From: Symbiodinium natans
Lineage: Eukaryota > Sar > Dinophyceae > Suessiales > Symbiodiniaceae
Assembly (NCBI GenBank): GCA_905221605.1
Contig: CAJNDS010002722.1
Coordinates: forward strand, 1 to 27,500
Direction of reading: 5' to 3'
DNA: 27,500 bases
The position numbers and the translations under genes were made by a program. This document shows positions 27,376 through 27,500 of this stretch, one piece after another. The notes under the pieces are model-generated. The model saw nothing but the letters and a program-made list of their open reading frames with translations, was not told the DNA's origin and did no database searches. The first letter of the stretch is position 1. Each line of letters starts with the position of its first letter.

Positions 27376-27500
27376 TCCCTAAGCCCTAAGCCCTAAGCCC
27401 TAAGCCCTAAGCCCTAAGCCCTAAGCCCTAAGCCCTAAGCCCTAAGCCCTAAGCCCTAAGCCCTAAGCCCTAAGCCCTAAGCCCTAAGCCCTAAGCCCTA
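27376..27500. repeat. Pure CCCTAAG array at the window end
   Basis: About 18 identical CCCTAAG units, continuing past the window. A homogeneous variant block unlike the CCCTAAA arrays. Confidence 0.95.

Noticed and set aside
1-27500. Bacterial features such as CRISPR arrays, operons, tRNA or rRNA genes
   Set aside because: Repeats are contiguous without spacers, genes are spliced, and no tRNA or rRNA sequence was recognised.

Overview
This is eukaryotic nuclear DNA dominated by a 7-base telomere-type repeat (CCCTAAA on one strand, TTTAGGG on the other) and its variants. Between the arrays lie short, GC-rich coding islands of about 25-600 bases. They are open in one frame, rich in G/C at third codon positions, and bounded by plausible splice sites. 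The repeat arrays are therefore mostly introns, not a chromosome end. The proof is a complete FKBP-type peptidyl-prolyl isomerase gene. Its seven exons, spread over 15497-26581, join in phase into a 152-residue protein with every classical FKBP active-site position. Its introns start with GT or GC, and GC is in the majority. GC donors, GC-rich codons, same-strand gene order, a bipartite plastid-type presequence and TTTAGGG repeats together suggest a dinoflagellate or a close alveolate relative. This is inference; no rRNA or organelle marker is present.

Layout, all genes on the plus strand. (1) About 129-12658: exons of one or more long unidentified genes. They include an Ala/Pro-rich exon, a pair of mutually similar exons, and a run from 4940 to 9968 whose phases mostly agree and which ends in a coiled coil. 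One intron of this region holds an 824-bp element with 146/148-bp terminal direct repeats (TRIM-like). Another holds a 232-bp foldback built from 21-bp units. (2) 12932-15475: a small unidentified gene that may begin with a signal peptide; eight exons join to 134 codons plus a stop. (3) 15497-26581: the FKBP gene. Its second intron carries a 6.8-kb DNA transposon (16618-23408) with 31/32-bp terminal inverted repeats, fragments of its own coding exons, and a 140-bp tandem repeat. (4) From 27068: the start of another small gene that runs off the window.

The most unusual feature is the intron design. Many introns open with a G-strand TTTAGGG array, often with the repeat supplying the donor (GTTTAGGG). 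They close with a C-strand CCCTAAA array just before the acceptor. Transcribed, such an intron could fold into a long UUUAGGG/CCCUAAA duplex that brings its two splice sites together.
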